A stretch of DNA of 57,415 bases from Candidatus Acidiferrales bacterium (lineage in GTDB: Bacteria; Acidobacteriota; Terriglobia; Acidiferrales; UBA7541). Of this stretch, positions 15,875 to 24,421 are shown piece by piece. How positions within the stretch are numbered: position 1 is the stretch's first letter; the number at the start of each line of letters is the position of its first letter. Made by a program: the position numbers and the translations under genes. Under the pieces are notes generated by a model. It ran no database searches, had not been told where the DNA came from, and saw only the letters and a program-made list of their open reading frames with translations. Where the stretch lies: assembly GCA_030037335.1 (NCBI GenBank), contig JASHRN010000237.1, forward strand, positions 1 to 57,415. The letters run 5' to 3'.

Positions 15875-17316
15875 TGAACCGACTGACGCGACAAATTCCC
15901 ACTTTGCTTGCTGCTGCGGTGTTCCTGTCTTTTCTCCCGACTGGTTGCGGAAGCAAGAATGTCGTGCCCAAAGGGCCGGACGCCGGCAATGTGGAGCCGG
16001 ATAAAGTTCTCTACGACCGCGCGCTGAATGATTATGAGCATGGCCGATACACCGAATCGCGCCTCAGCTTGCAAGCCCTTATCAACAGCTATCCCGACAG
16101 CGAATATCTGGCCAAGGCAAAGCTCGCGGTGGCGGACTCCTACTATAAACAAGGGGGAATTGAAGGGCTAACTCAGGCAGTTGCCGAATACAAAGATTAC
16201 ATCACCTTCTTTCCATTCCTCGATGATGCGGCGTATGCGCAGATGCAAGTTGGGATGGCGCACTACCGCATGATGGAGAAGGCGGATCGCGATTCCACGC
16301 AGGCGGGGCTGGCGGAGCAGGAATTCCAGACATTTCTGTTGAAGTATCCGAAGAGCAATTTGGCGCCGGAGGCGGCGCAGCGGCTGCGCGAAGTGCAGGA
16401 AATTCTGGCAGCAGGCGATTTTGATGTGGCGCGGTTCTATTATTTGAAGGGAGATTATCGCGCATCGGGCGCGCGCTTGACGGAAGTAATCGGCCGCTAT
16501 CCGCTCTTCAGCGAGGCGGACCGCGCAACGTGGATGCTTGGCGATATTTACAGGCGCGCCGCTCGCGGCTCGAAAAACGAACAGGAGCGCGCTCGGTGGC
16601 GCGCGGCGTCTGACCTTGTCTACGCGAGCCTCGTGAAGAATTATCCTCTTTCCCCGTTCGCCGCGGACGCGAAGCGCCAACTGACGGAAGATGGCGTGAA
16701 AATTCCCCCTCCTGACCCTCAGGCGTTGGCGCGCGCTCAATACGAAGAGAAATTTGCTAATGACCACCCGAGCATGCTCCATCGGGCTCTTGGAATCGTG
16801 AAAAGCTCGCCGGACGTTTCGGCGGCAGCGCGAACTGGCGAGCCGGATTTGAATCCGCCGGGAGAAATGAACGGGTCACAACAAGATGTACTACAGGCAA
16901 ACGGCAGCTCCAGCGTGGCCGTCGGATCTGCGGCGAATGCGTCCTCTTCAGGCGAAACCGCTACGGCCACAGCCGAAACAGTCCCGGCCACAGAATCCTC
17001 CAGCAACTCGGGCGGGGCGACGATTTCAGAGGTTGACCCTCCCACTGCCACCACAGTAGGAGCAGCGGCATCTGGGAACACCGCAGTTTCTATACCCGAC
17101 CCGGGCGCGAAACATCCTCAAACCGAAACAGACATCAACGCGGCCGAGGAGTTGAAGATGAACCCGCCAGCCACCTCGAAGAAAGCGGTTTCCCAGCCGA
17201 AGCCCGCCAGCACATCCAAGTCCAAGTCGAAAAAGCAGAAAACTCCCAAGGCTGACAAAAAAACCGAGTCCACCAGCAAGAAAAAGAAGGGTCTTCACAA
17301 AATCCTGCCCTTCTAG
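15874..17316 (+). CDS. BamD-like outer-membrane assembly lipoprotein
   Basis: About 480 residues. The ATG at 15874 overlaps the rpe stop and gives a lipoprotein signal (MNRLTRQIPTLLAAAVFLSF..PTGCGS; lipid-bearing Cys near residue 25). Residues 40-250 are BamD/YfiO-type TPR helices: YDRALNDYEHGRYTESRLSL, INSYPDSEYLAKAKLAVADSYYKQGG, then FLLKYPKSNLAPEAAQRL. BamD helps fold outer-membrane beta-barrels. Unlike a typical BamD of about 250 residues, this one has a further 200-residue Ser/Thr/Ala-rich, low-complexity tail ending in a Lys-rich stretch (SKSKSKKQKTPKADKK). Confidence 0.82.
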   Translation: MNRLTRQIPTLLAAAVFLSFLPTGCGSKNVVPKGPDAGNVEPDKVLYDRALNDYEHGRYTESRLSLQALINSYPDSEYLAKAKLAVADSYYKQGGIEGLTQAVAEYKDYITFFPFLDDAAYAQMQVGMAHYRMMEKADRDSTQAGLAEQEFQTFLLKYPKSNLAPEAAQRLREVQEILAAGDFDVARFYYLKGDYRASGARLTEVIGRYPLFSEADRATWMLGDIYRRAARGSKNEQERARWRAASDLVYASLVKNYPLSPFAADAKRQLTEDGVKIPPPDPQALARAQYEEKFANDHPSMLHRALGIVKSSPDVSAAARTGEPDLNPPGEMNGSQQDVLQANGSSSVAVGSAANASSSGETATATAETVPATESSSNSGGATISEVDPPTATTVGAAASGNTAVSIPDPGAKHPQTETDINAAEELKMNPPATSKKAVSQPKPASTSKSKSKKQKTPKADKKTESTSKKKKGLHKILPF

Positions 17317-17449
17317 GCCCCAAACCCCTGCTTACATCTGAGGCACGCGCCTCCGCCGATTTCATTGACTCGCCTCTGTGGCGATGCTCCAATAGTTTCG
17401 CGGCTGTCCCCGCTTCGGTAGCGGGCCGCAACGTCCCTGAGGGTTAACT

Positions 17450-18919
17450 GTGCCGACAATCCTAGTTGCCGACGACAACAGCAATATCCAGAAGATGGTG
17501 TCCCTTGTCTTCAAGGAAAAGGGCATCGATGTCGTGGCCGTCGGAAATGGCGAAGCTGCCTGCCGCAAAGTTCCGGAGGTGCATCCCGACGTTGTTCTGG
17601 CGGATGTTTTCATGCCGGTGCGGAACGGATATGAAGTCTGCGAGTTTGTGAAGCAGGACCCGCAGTTTGCTGAAACGCCAGTGATTCTCCTAGTAGGCGC
17701 TTTCGATCCGCTGGATGAAAAAGAGGCTCATCGCGTCGGCGCGAATGGCGTGCTGAAGAAGCCATTTGTCCCCCCAGAACCTCTGATCACCATGGTGAGC
17801 TCCCTCCTGAAAATGGAGCCGCCCGTTGAAGAAGCTCCCCCCACGCCGGTCGAGGCCGCACCGCCCGTTGTGCCTGTAATTCCCCCTCCGCCTGCCCGTG
17901 AAATGCCCATCGCTCCTCCTGCGGAGGATTACCCAGAAGCCGATGAGCTGGCTACGGGTTTCGGCGACCCGGTCGCAACTCCAGCGAAAAAAGAGCAGGA
18001 AGCTGAAGAGGAAGAGGATTCCGAACCAGCGAGCGAATGGGCGCGACGCCGCGCAACAGTGGACTATGAAATCGATGCTGCCGATTCCGCCGATATGGTG
18101 GAAAAGCTGGCGGCACAAGGCGCTGCGGAGGAACCCGAAATTAAAGCAAAGAACAAGCGGCTTCCATTTGGCGGCGCGAATATTCCAGGAATGGCAGGAG
18201 ACAATTCACCGGAGTTATCGCCATCCCCTGCCGTTTGGCCTGAGCCGGAAGCCGAACTTTCCGCTGAACCGTCGTCTTCCGTCTCACCGAGCGCCGAAAT
18301 AACAGAGGAATTCTCGCCACCCACCATAGTGGAAGAACCAAAGACCTCGACGCACGCAGACCAGGGAAACGTGCCAAAACTCGAAGATGCCGAAGTCGAG
18401 CCGCCTGCAACGCTCATGCGCGTGCCGCCTCCTAAGGACTTCGATGTCGTTCCAGAACCAGCCATAACGGATTCGCCGAATGCTTCTGGTGCGACGCATG
18501 AGACACCCTTTGATGCTTTGCCGGAGATTCACATTGCCGAGCCCGCGGCCGAGGTTGAGGCTTCGTTTGCCAGCGATCCGTTCGAACCGTTTAGCGAACT
18601 GGAGAAAATGCCATCTCGGTCGGAAGATGAGTCTCCGGCGCCCTCGTTTGCTCCGGAAGCGTTCGAGCTGGCTTCACCGGCTTACTCAGAAGCAGATGCA
18701 AGTACGGCAAACGCCGAACACGCTCAGCCGATCCTGGCCGACATTGAAGCTGGCACCAAAGAAGGCTCCTCGAAAGCTGTGGTGGACCAGGCAACGGTAG
18801 ACGATGTCGTGGCAAAGGTAATCTCGAAACTCGAGCCGCAGCTTCATCAGGCGCTCGCAAATGGCGTTCTGCGCCCCCTCGTAGAAGAACTCCTCAACCA
18901 GCAACGCGAAAAGAAGTAA
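17450..18919 (+). CDS. response regulator with long acidic Pro-rich linker
   Basis: A 489-residue protein starting at GTG 17450 with GAGGG 7 nt upstream. Residues 1-120 are a CheY-like receiver: LVADDNS (acidic pair D8, D9), phospho-acceptor D52 in VVLADVFMP, and the Lys in LKKPF. The usual Thr/Ser after beta-4 appears as Val (VILLVGAF). Residues 130-430 are Pro/Glu/Ala-rich and probably disordered. A conserved-looking helical tail (TVDDVVAKVISKLEPQLHQA..LVEELLNQQ) ends the protein. No DNA-binding domain is present, so it is likely a protein-interaction output. No sensor kinase lies nearby. Confidence 0.8.
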   Translation: MPTILVADDNSNIQKMVSLVFKEKGIDVVAVGNGEAACRKVPEVHPDVVLADVFMPVRNGYEVCEFVKQDPQFAETPVILLVGAFDPLDEKEAHRVGANGVLKKPFVPPEPLITMVSSLLKMEPPVEEAPPTPVEAAPPVVPVIPPPPAREMPIAPPAEDYPEADELATGFGDPVATPAKKEQEAEEEEDSEPASEWARRRATVDYEIDAADSADMVEKLAAQGAAEEPEIKAKNKRLPFGGANIPGMAGDNSPELSPSPAVWPEPEAELSAEPSSSVSPSAEITEEFSPPTIVEEPKTSTHADQGNVPKLEDAEVEPPATLMRVPPPKDFDVVPEPAITDSPNASGATHETPFDALPEIHIAEPAAEVEASFASDPFEPFSELEKMPSRSEDESPAPSFAPEAFELASPAYSEADASTANAEHAQPILADIEAGTKEGSSKAVVDQATVDDVVAKVISKLEPQLHQALANGVLRPLVEELLNQQREKK

Positions 18920-18961
18920 TCCCACTCCGCCAGAATCCCATTTCGCTGTCAGTTATGCGAA

Positions 18962-18990
18962 TTGACAGCGCTGTGGCACGCCCGTAAAAT
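18962..18990 (+). promoter_or_regulatory. sigma-70 promoter of tRNA-Phe
   Basis: A perfect -35 TTGACA (18962-18967), a 17-nt spacer and -10 TAAAAT (18985-18990; 5 of 6 to consensus). The predicted start near 18997 is about 11 nt before the tRNA. It is one of the two best promoter matches in the window. Confidence 0.75.
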
Positions 18991-19007
18991 CGCAAGGTTG
19001 TCCGCGT

Positions 19008-19082
19008 GCCGAGGTAGCTCACCGGTAGAGCGCGGCCCTGAAAAGGCCGGCGTAGGCAGTTCAACTCTGCCCCTCGGCACCA
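19008..19082 (+). tRNA. tRNA-Phe (anticodon GAA)
   Basis: A 75-nt cloverleaf with encoded CCA. The acceptor arms GCCGAGG and CCTCGGC pair, followed by A and CCA (80-82). The D arm is GCTC/GAGC with a short loop. The anticodon stem CGGCC/GGCCG holds the loop CTGAAAA, so the anticodon is GAA (Phe). The T stem GGCAG/CTGCC holds the loop TTCAACT. A strong promoter lies at 18962-18990. A truncated hldD sequence starts just after its 3' end. Confidence 0.95.
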
Positions 19083-19104
19083 CTCCATTGCCTACCGTGA
19101 GCAT

Positions 19105-19347
19105 AGCTGGAATGAACTGGCATCGGCTGTGTTTGCGCCACTGGAGCGAGAGCCGCGGATCGAGTACATCGAAATGCCGGAAACCATCCGCACGAGATAT
19201 CAATTTTTCACACAAGCGGAAATCGGGAAATTGCGCTCGGCGGGCTATCGTTGCCAAGTGACTCCTTTGGCTGAATCTATTCGTGACTATGTTCTCAACT
19301 ACCTTGTGCCTGACCGTCCGTTAGGCGAGACTTCATCGGAGAACTAG
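19105..19347 (+). pseudogene. hldD: 3' remnant of ADP-L-glycero-D-manno-heptose 6-epimerase gene
   Basis: About 80 codons that match only the C-terminal quarter of HldD/RfaD (normally about 310-330 residues): SWNELASAVFA, EPRIEYIEMPETIR, YQFFTQAEIGKLRSAGY and PLAESIRDYVLNYL. The frame stays open upstream through the tRNA, but similarity begins within about 25 bases of the tRNA's 3' end. The N-terminal NAD-binding part is missing. A short product could start at GTG 19129, with no activity expected. HldD makes the heptose of lipopolysaccharide core. The break next to a tRNA suggests recombination or integration-excision at that site. Confidence 0.72.
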
Positions 19348-19361
19348 AGGAGGCTGCAAAA

Positions 19362-19892
19362 ATGCGTATCCGATGCCTATTTTCGACGGTCGTCGCTTTG
19401 TTTCTCTTGAGTGCCGGCAGCCTGGCGCAGATGAAGGGTCCTGCCAGCAGCTTGGCTTCTGCGAATCCACTCGAACAGGTTGCCTATATTCACGGCATGC
19501 CCGGTCCGTTCGCCGTGGCCGGTTATCGCATCGGGGAACGCGCCCTGAAGGAGCTAGGGGTCCCGCGAGGAACCTTCGCGTTGGAAGTGGTACACAAAAC
19601 GCCATTCAAAGTACAGTGGAGCTGTGTCGCCGATGGCGTCCAAGCGGCCACGGGCGTGAGCGTGGGAAAGTTGAACCTGAAGCTCGTCGAAGTTCCGCAG
19701 GACCGCATGGAGACAATTGTGTCTGTTCGATCTTCAGGGAAAGCTATCGTTTTCCGCCTCACGCCGGGATTCGTCCAACGATTCCTCAACCTTCCGCACG
19801 AAGAGCTTGCGGACGCCGGACGGCAGGTTTTGACGATGCCCGATGAGCAGATATTTTCGTTCGTTGTGACACGGACAGCTCAGACCAATTAA
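19362..19892 (+). CDS. exported FmdE-like domain protein
   Basis: A 176-residue protein with AGGAGG 8 nt before the ATG and a signal peptide (MRIRCLFSTVVALFLLSAGSLAQ). The body resembles the FmdE domain: GYRIGERALKELG, then FALEVVHKTPFKVQWSCVADGVQAATG and VGKLNLKLVE. In typical FmdE proteins the N-terminal metal motif is HGHxCPG. Here it reads IHGMPGPFAVAG, so the first Cys is lost, while the WSC..DGVQ Cys remains. An export signal and altered ligand set suggest a non-metal or changed role. The exact function is unknown. Confidence 0.65.
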   Translation: MRIRCLFSTVVALFLLSAGSLAQMKGPASSLASANPLEQVAYIHGMPGPFAVAGYRIGERALKELGVPRGTFALEVVHKTPFKVQWSCVADGVQAATGVSVGKLNLKLVEVPQDRMETIVSVRSSGKAIVFRLTPGFVQRFLNLPHEELADAGRQVLTMPDEQIFSFVVTRTAQTN

Positions 19893-19990
19893 ATTATAGA
19901 TGTCTCTTCTTCACGGCCATCCAAAGAATAAGCCCTCTTTTGCAGAATTCTCCGCGCAAGAGTGTGTGTATACTTCGCGAGGAGAAAAGC

Positions 19991-21292
19991 ATGAACAAAG
20001 CATGTTTCCTCAGAATGGGTTTCCGCGTCGCGATTCTTGTGTGTTGGTGCGCTCTTGTGTCCGGAACCATAAAGGCACAGCAGCAACGGGCAGAAGGCCA
20101 CGAACATTGGGTAGGCACCTGGGCTGCATCGCCGCAAATGCCTCCTGAAGGCGCGGCGAACGCAAATTCCGAGGATGCGGGCTTCGATAATCAAACGGTG
20201 CGAATGATTGTGCGCGTCAGCATCGGCGGCGATGAACTGCGCGTGCGACTCTCGAACGCCTTCGGTAGCGCGCCGCTGCGAATCGGCGATGCGCACGTGG
20301 CGCTTGCGGGTTCCGGCGCTGCGATTGTGCCGGGAACAGATCGTGCGCTGACGTTCAGCGGGCGCGAGGCATTCACGATTCCGCCGGGCGCGCTGGTGCT
20401 GAGCGATCCGGTGCGGCTGAACGTACCGGCGCTGGCAAGCATCACTGTGAGCGTCTTCGTTCCTGAAGCAACGGGGCCGGCAACGTGGCACGCTCTCGGG
20501 CGCGAGACCACGTACATTTCGAGGCCGGGCGACATGTGCGCAAACGCGGACTTGCCCGACGCAAAGACGACGACTTCATGGTACTGGCTTGCTGGCGTGG
20601 ACGTGCTCGCCAACGACCGCGCCGCAGCAATTGTCACGCTCGGCGATTCGATCACCGATGGCGCGTACGCCACACTGAATGCGAATCGCCGCTGGCCCGA
20701 TGTGCTGGCCGAGCAGCTTGCCGCAAGAAGCGACGCTGCCGCAGATCCGCTGGCCGTGCTGAACGAGGGCATTTCAGGCAACCGGCTGCTGCATGATGTG
20801 GATGGACAGAATGCACTCGCGCGCCTTGACCGTGATGTTCTCTCGCAGGATGGCGTGCGCTATCTGATCGTACTCGAAGGAATCAACGACATTGGCTGGC
20901 CGCACATGAAAGGAGGCCAATACGCGGCTGACGCGGTAAGCGCAGACGAAATGATTGCTGCATTGCAGCAAATCGCGGAACGCGCGCACGCACATGGCAT
21001 TCGCGTTTTCGGCGGCACGCTCACGCCATTTGGCGGCGCATTTTACCAGACGCCTGACGGAGAAGCTGAACGCGAGAAAGTGAACCAATGGATACGCACG
21101 AGCGCCGCATTCGATGGAGTTATCGACTTCGATAAAGTAACGCGCGACCCGAAGCAGCCCGAAAGCTTTCTGCCGGCATATGATTCGGGCGACCATCTGC
21201 ACCCGGGCGCTGCAGGATACGATGCGATGGGGCGTGCGGCAGCGAAAATATTCGAAGCAAGAAGTTCTGCGAAGGCACCGCGACGACGTTAG
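19991..21292 (+). CDS. secreted SGNH/GDSL-family hydrolase
   Basis: A 433-residue protein. The ATG at 19991 has GAGGAG 7 nt upstream and gives a signal peptide (FLRMGFRVAILVCWCALVSG..). An N-terminal beta domain (EHWVGTWAASPQMP to about residue 180) precedes the SGNH domain: block I VTLGDSITDGA (Ser, about residue 219), block II GISGNRLL, block III EGINDIGW, and block V DHLHPGAAGYDAMG with catalytic Asp/His. It probably de-esterifies a polysaccharide or lipid outside the cytoplasm. The layout matches acidobacterial GDSL lipases annotated near plant-polymer genes, but the substrate is not evident. Confidence 0.9.
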   Translation: MNKACFLRMGFRVAILVCWCALVSGTIKAQQQRAEGHEHWVGTWAASPQMPPEGAANANSEDAGFDNQTVRMIVRVSIGGDELRVRLSNAFGSAPLRIGDAHVALAGSGAAIVPGTDRALTFSGREAFTIPPGALVLSDPVRLNVPALASITVSVFVPEATGPATWHALGRETTYISRPGDMCANADLPDAKTTTSWYWLAGVDVLANDRAAAIVTLGDSITDGAYATLNANRRWPDVLAEQLAARSDAAADPLAVLNEGISGNRLLHDVDGQNALARLDRDVLSQDGVRYLIVLEGINDIGWPHMKGGQYAADAVSADEMIAALQQIAERAHAHGIRVFGGTLTPFGGAFYQTPDGEAEREKVNQWIRTSAAFDGVIDFDKVTRDPKQPESFLPAYDSGDHLHPGAAGYDAMGRAAAKIFEARSSAKAPRRR

Positions 21293-21393
21293 CTCCCCTT
21301 CCGCGCGGTGAAAATTCGCCGTGTGCGAAGGCGCAAAAGACGAGACTCGCGTACCGCGAGCCGCTGGCGTAGAATCCGCAAGAGGTTCCTGCC

Positions 21394-21654
21394 ATGGCAA
21401 ATGGATGCGCGCACGTCAGCGAAATCCGCAAAGTGACGCCCAGCGGAAAAGGCTGCAAAGAATGTCTGGAAATGGGCGACACGTGGGTGCATCTGCGGCT
21501 GTGCCTCATTTGCGGGCATGTCGGCTGCTGCGATTCCTCGAAAAACAAGCATGCGACCAAGCATTTTCACGCGACGAAGCACCCAATCATCCGTTCGTTT
21601 GAGCCCGGCGAGGATTGGCGCTGGTGCTATGTTGACGAAATGATGCTTGAATAG
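21394..21654 (+). CDS. UBP-type zinc finger protein
   Basis: An 86-residue protein that is essentially one ZnF-UBP domain. Metal ligands are visible: C5 and H7 (GCAHV), the pair in GCKECLEMGD, CLICGHVGCCDSS, and the His series in KHATKHFHATKHP, ending WRWCYVD. In eukaryotes this fold binds ubiquitin's C-terminus; bacterial stand-alone versions have unknown partners. It is first of a tight three-gene set: DUF5996 begins 6 bases later and overlaps the halogenase-like gene by 4. Confidence 0.88.
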   Translation: MANGCAHVSEIRKVTPSGKGCKECLEMGDTWVHLRLCLICGHVGCCDSSKNKHATKHFHATKHPIIRSFEPGEDWRWCYVDEMMLE

Positions 21655-21660
21655 ACCGCG

Positions 21661-22608
21661 ATGAACGCAAGCAAAAAAGTCACTGCCCCGAATGCGTGGC
21701 CGGCGCTTTCGCTGAAAGAATGGGAACCGACGCGCGCAACTCTGCACATGTGGACGCAAATGGCCGGCAAAGTAAAGCTCGCCCTTTGCCCAAACGAAAA
21801 CCATTGGTGGAACATCACGCTGCATGTAAACAGCCGGGGCCTAACAACACAAGCGATTCCATATGGCGACCGCGCCTTCGAGATGCAATTCGATTTTCAG
21901 AAGCACGTCCTTGAAATCCACTGCAACAATGGACAGCAGCGTGAAATCGAGCTGGCCCCGCGTTCGGTAGCCGATTTCTACCGTGAATTCATGGACGCGC
22001 TGGCATCGTTGGGTATTCACGTAAACATTTGGCCTATGCCCGTGGAAATTCCGAACCCGATCCGTTTCGACGAAGACCGCATACACGCTTCGTATGTCCC
22101 CGAATATGCGAGGCGGTTCTGGAGAGTCCTGCTTTCCGCGGAATCGGTGCTGGAGGAATTTCGGGCGCGATTCCTGGGCAAATGCAGTCCGGTGCATTTT
22201 TTCTGGGGCAGCTTCGACCTGGCCGTAACGCGATTTTCCGGCCGCCGCGCACCGGAGCGTCCGGGCGCGGACAAAATAACGCGCGAGGCTTATTCACATG
22301 AGGTGATCAGCGTGGGATTTTGGCCGGGAAATGAAGGCGCGAGCGACGCAGCGTTCTACGCATATGCCGCGCCGGAGCCTCAGGGATTCGCGCAAACTCC
22401 TGTACGTCCCGCAGCAGCATTCTACGAAAAGGGCCTCGGAGAATTCTTGCTGCGTTACGAAGACGTGCGCCGCAGCGATTCGCCTGCGCAATCCATGATG
22501 GATTTCGCGCAGAGTACGTACGAAGCGGGCGCGACACTCGGAAATTGGGACCGCGCGGCGCTAGAGCGCGCAGGCAACGAAACCGCCAGCAACGAAGCGA
22601 GCGCATGA
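21661..22608 (+). CDS. DUF5996 family protein
   Basis: A 315-residue cytoplasmic protein with no signal or membrane helix. It matches DUF5996 by its opening WPALSLKEWEPTRATLHMWTQM, NHWWNITLHV, FDFQKHVLEI, and the HFFWGSFDLAVTRFSGR and SVGFWPGN segments. The family's biochemical role is unknown to me. The gene sits between the UBP zinc finger and the flavoprotein, with an ATGA stop-start overlap to the latter, so the three are probably co-expressed and act in one process. Confidence 0.85.
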   Translation: MNASKKVTAPNAWPALSLKEWEPTRATLHMWTQMAGKVKLALCPNENHWWNITLHVNSRGLTTQAIPYGDRAFEMQFDFQKHVLEIHCNNGQQREIELAPRSVADFYREFMDALASLGIHVNIWPMPVEIPNPIRFDEDRIHASYVPEYARRFWRVLLSAESVLEEFRARFLGKCSPVHFFWGSFDLAVTRFSGRRAPERPGADKITREAYSHEVISVGFWPGNEGASDAAFYAYAAPEPQGFAQTPVRPAAAFYEKGLGEFLLRYEDVRRSDSPAQSMMDFAQSTYEAGATLGNWDRAALERAGNETASNEASA

Positions 22609-24392
22609 GCGGGGAAATCACAGACGTTTTGGTGATGGGCGGAGGCGCAACGGGCCAGCTTGCTGCGGCGTATCTGCGGATGCGCTTTCCCCAACTGAAA
22701 ATTGCGATTGTGGAAGGCCCTCACAAAAACCGGCCCATCGTCGGCGAATCCTTCGTTGAAATTACCATTGATTTTCTGCTGGAACTCGGGCTCGGCTCAT
22801 ATTTGATCGAGCATCATTTTCCAAAATACGGTCTCACTTACTATTTCAAGACGGAAATCGACCGTCCAGAAGACCGCACCTACGTGGTGGATGAAACGCC
22901 CACCGTTCCGCCGCTGCTTTCGTTTCAGATTAACCGTTTCACCTTTGACCGCGAAGTGCGGCGGCGAAATGTCGAGAGCGGTGTCGAGATGATTGACGGC
23001 AGCATCGATCAGATTGATTTAGGCAGCAACCGCGCGCTGCATTCGCTGACCGTTCGCGACGCAGAGGGCCGCGAAGTCACGATGCAAGCACGATGGCTGG
23101 TTGACGCCACGGGACGCAACCGCCTGCTCGCCAAGAAGCTGCAGCTCAATGACAAAGTGACGCTACAGAAAGACGTCTTCTGGTTCCGGCTGGCGAATTT
23201 CAATCCTGAGATTCTCGGGCGCATCAGCGCTGTAAAGAAAGAGAATCGCGCCTTCGTTCCCTATTTCGCGACGCATCATTTTTTCGGAAAAGGAAATTGG
23301 ATCTGGTGCATTCCCATGCGCGCGCCGGATAATTCGCCGTTTATCAGCATTGGCATCACCTATCGCAAGGACGTTTACCCGCACGGCCAAGTGCGCACCA
23401 TCGAGCAGTTCCTCGAATGCGTGGGGCGCGAGCACGAAATGATTGTGGAGCTGGTGCGCAGCGGTACAGTTTGCGACACGAATTATTACGGCTCGTATAT
23501 GTGGGAATGTCGCCAGCATTATTCAGCGGATCGCTGGTACATCATTGGCGACGCGGGCAACACAGTGGACCCGCTCTACAGCGTGGGCATGGCGCTGTCA
23601 TCCGTGCAGATCCGGCAAATCGCGGCGATGATTCAGCATGAACTCAATGGACATGATTGCCGTGAGTTCACAAAAGATTTGGATACGGCAATCAATTCCT
23701 TCCATCACAGTTTGACGCGCGACACAACGCGTCTGTATGAGTGCATGGGCGACGCATATCAATGCCATTTGCGCGTACATTTGATCGTCACCAAGCTTTT
23801 TCATTTGGGATTGCCCGCGCTGATGAACGATTATCTGTGGGATCCGCTCGGCACGAAATTGATCAATCGATTCGCTGACCTTGCAACACTCGAGCGCGAA
23901 TCGAAGGAATTTCACGATCTGATCCGCCGGGTCGCAGCGAATCCGAAAAATCACGCCATCGAGAATTTCATCAAAGTCCAGTCGAGCGATTCGATGAATT
24001 ACGAATTCTACGAATATCACCGAGAGGAAGAACTGCCGGCATCGTTGCGGCGGATGCTGTTTGGGCTCGCTCGATTGCGCCTTGACCTCCTCGCGGCGCT
24101 CGGCTGGCGCGGATGGACAGAGTTTCGACAGCATCGTGCAGTCGTACGAGACCTCTTGCGCGGCCTGGCGTTATTGCCATTTCACAGCAGAAAATTGCGT
24201 CAAAACTGGCTCGCTCGCCGCATGTTTCCCCTGCACCAGAACATGCCCGCCCATGAAGAAGCGATGCCGAATGCCGCAAACAGCGCGCCTCATTCCACGA
24301 ACGACTGGATGCCGGCAAAGCCAATGATGCGGACTCAGGCTGCGGGAAGCGGTTCTACAGCCGCGCGCGAGCCTCTTCCGGATGATAATTAA
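22605..24392 (+). CDS. flavin-dependent halogenase-like oxidoreductase
   Basis: A 595-residue FAD enzyme. The ATG at 22605 overlaps the DUF5996 stop (ATGA) and gives the dinucleotide motif GGGATGQLAAAYL at residues 11-23. The halogenase signature WxWxIP is present as NWIWCIPMRAP (about residue 230). A Lys in HHFPKYGLTYYF lies where tryptophan halogenases have their active-site Lys. The FAD segment GDAGNTVDPLYSVGMAL (about 317) has Tyr where tryptophan halogenases have Glu, as in phenolic-type enzymes. Halogenation or hydroxylation of an aromatic substrate is inferred. The C-terminal 200 residues are helical and unassigned. Confidence 0.8.
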   Translation: MSGEITDVLVMGGGATGQLAAAYLRMRFPQLKIAIVEGPHKNRPIVGESFVEITIDFLLELGLGSYLIEHHFPKYGLTYYFKTEIDRPEDRTYVVDETPTVPPLLSFQINRFTFDREVRRRNVESGVEMIDGSIDQIDLGSNRALHSLTVRDAEGREVTMQARWLVDATGRNRLLAKKLQLNDKVTLQKDVFWFRLANFNPEILGRISAVKKENRAFVPYFATHHFFGKGNWIWCIPMRAPDNSPFISIGITYRKDVYPHGQVRTIEQFLECVGREHEMIVELVRSGTVCDTNYYGSYMWECRQHYSADRWYIIGDAGNTVDPLYSVGMALSSVQIRQIAAMIQHELNGHDCREFTKDLDTAINSFHHSLTRDTTRLYECMGDAYQCHLRVHLIVTKLFHLGLPALMNDYLWDPLGTKLINRFADLATLERESKEFHDLIRRVAANPKNHAIENFIKVQSSDSMNYEFYEYHREEELPASLRRMLFGLARLRLDLLAALGWRGWTEFRQHRAVVRDLLRGLALLPFHSRKLRQNWLARRMFPLHQNMPAHEEAMPNAANSAPHSTNDWMPAKPMMRTQAAGSGSTAAREPLPDDN

Positions 24393-24421
24393 ACGGGCCT
24401 AATTCCGGGATCGGCCTAGTT

